From Rhodoferax sp. (lineage in GTDB: Bacteria; Pseudomonadota; Gammaproteobacteria; Burkholderiales; Burkholderiaceae_C): a stretch of DNA of 64,000 nt. Positions 63,936-64,000 of this stretch are shown one piece after another. Positions within the stretch are counted from its first letter, which is position 1, and every line of letters starts with the position of its first letter. The position numbers and the translations under genes were made by a program. The stretch spans positions 184,104 through 248,103 of the forward strand of contig NZ_JAQTWL010000003.1 in assembly GCF_028689295.1 (NCBI RefSeq), read 5' to 3'. The notes under the pieces are model-generated. The model saw only the letters and a program-made list of their open reading frames with translations, ran no database searches and had not been told where the DNA came from.

Positions 63936-64000
63936 ATGAAACAAAGACCCAGGATTTACTACTCTGATAGCCAGAAGGCTCTGATGTGGGAGCGCTGGAA
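63936..64000 (+). CDS. IS30-family transposase, 5' end (partial)
   Basis: ATG at 63936 with AAGGAG upstream gives MKQRPRIYYSDSQKALMWERW, the characteristic start of IS30-family transposases whose next part is a helix-turn-helix. The gene runs off the window end. Nothing can be said of its intactness. Confidence 0.7.
   Translation, partial: MKQRPRIYYSDSQKALMWERW

Noticed and set aside
1-64000. CRISPR arrays, rRNA and tRNA genes
   Set aside because: No regularly spaced repeats or tRNA/rRNA-like sequences were noticed on reading; a tRNAscan or Infernal run would be needed to exclude them fully.

Overview
The window looks like a chromosomal segment of a betaproteobacterium of the order Burkholderiales, most likely the family Comamonadaceae (Rhodoferax/Polaromonas-like). 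This rests on high GC, the protein sequences, and the local gene orders dapA-bamC, argH-algZR-hemCDXY and DUF3460-scpA-nadB-panBC; the exact genus is inference. No rRNA, tRNA or CRISPR array was seen. Most of the window is ordinary core genome in short operons on both strands.

Layout. 1-9 kb: nitroreductase 3' end, bamC, dapA, a methyltransferase, a 41-residue membrane microprotein missing from the ORF track, an MFS transporter, and parE/parC (topoisomerase IV). 9-21 kb: a PAS-GGDEF-EAL protein, tryptophanase, a TPP-dependent 2-oxo acid decarboxylase, 3-hydroxybutyryl-CoA dehydrogenase, a FabH-like synthase and several small enzymes. 21-31 kb: a complete malonate system, with a GntR/FCD regulator divergent from a tripartite TRAP transporter (dctPQM) that runs straight into mdcACDEGBH. 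Malonate would be imported, loaded on the MdcC carrier by MdcA and decarboxylated by MdcDE. MdcB and MdcG make and attach the prosthetic group, and MdcH primes the carrier with malonyl-CoA. 31-51 kb: a flavin hydroxyacid dehydrogenase, a D-arginine-dehydrogenase-like flavoprotein, argH, the algZ/algR two-component pair, ppc, the heme genes hemCDXY, two cyclic-nucleotide-binding membrane proteins, panC/panB, nadB and scpA.

51-58.4 kb holds a tight six-gene hyfBCEFGI-like operon. Its large subunit lacks both cysteine pairs that bind the [NiFe] centre, so it is an energy-converting-hydrogenase-related (Ehr-type) complex of unknown substrate rather than a hydrogenase. 58.4-64 kb looks like an accessory island. 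It has a 43-residue basic protein, then a 1372-residue protein whose N-terminus is a HigA-type antitoxin helix-turn-helix. That gene sits behind a promoter overlapping a near-perfect 30-bp palindrome, with no HigB toxin gene beside it. The island ends in insertion-sequence debris: an IS3-type orfA remnant and the start of an IS30-family transposase.

Three copies of one palindromic repeat lie after parE, at the end of mdcG and inside the end of mdcB. The last two are translated and supply the C-terminal residues of MdcG and an exactly 72-bp in-frame segment of MdcB.
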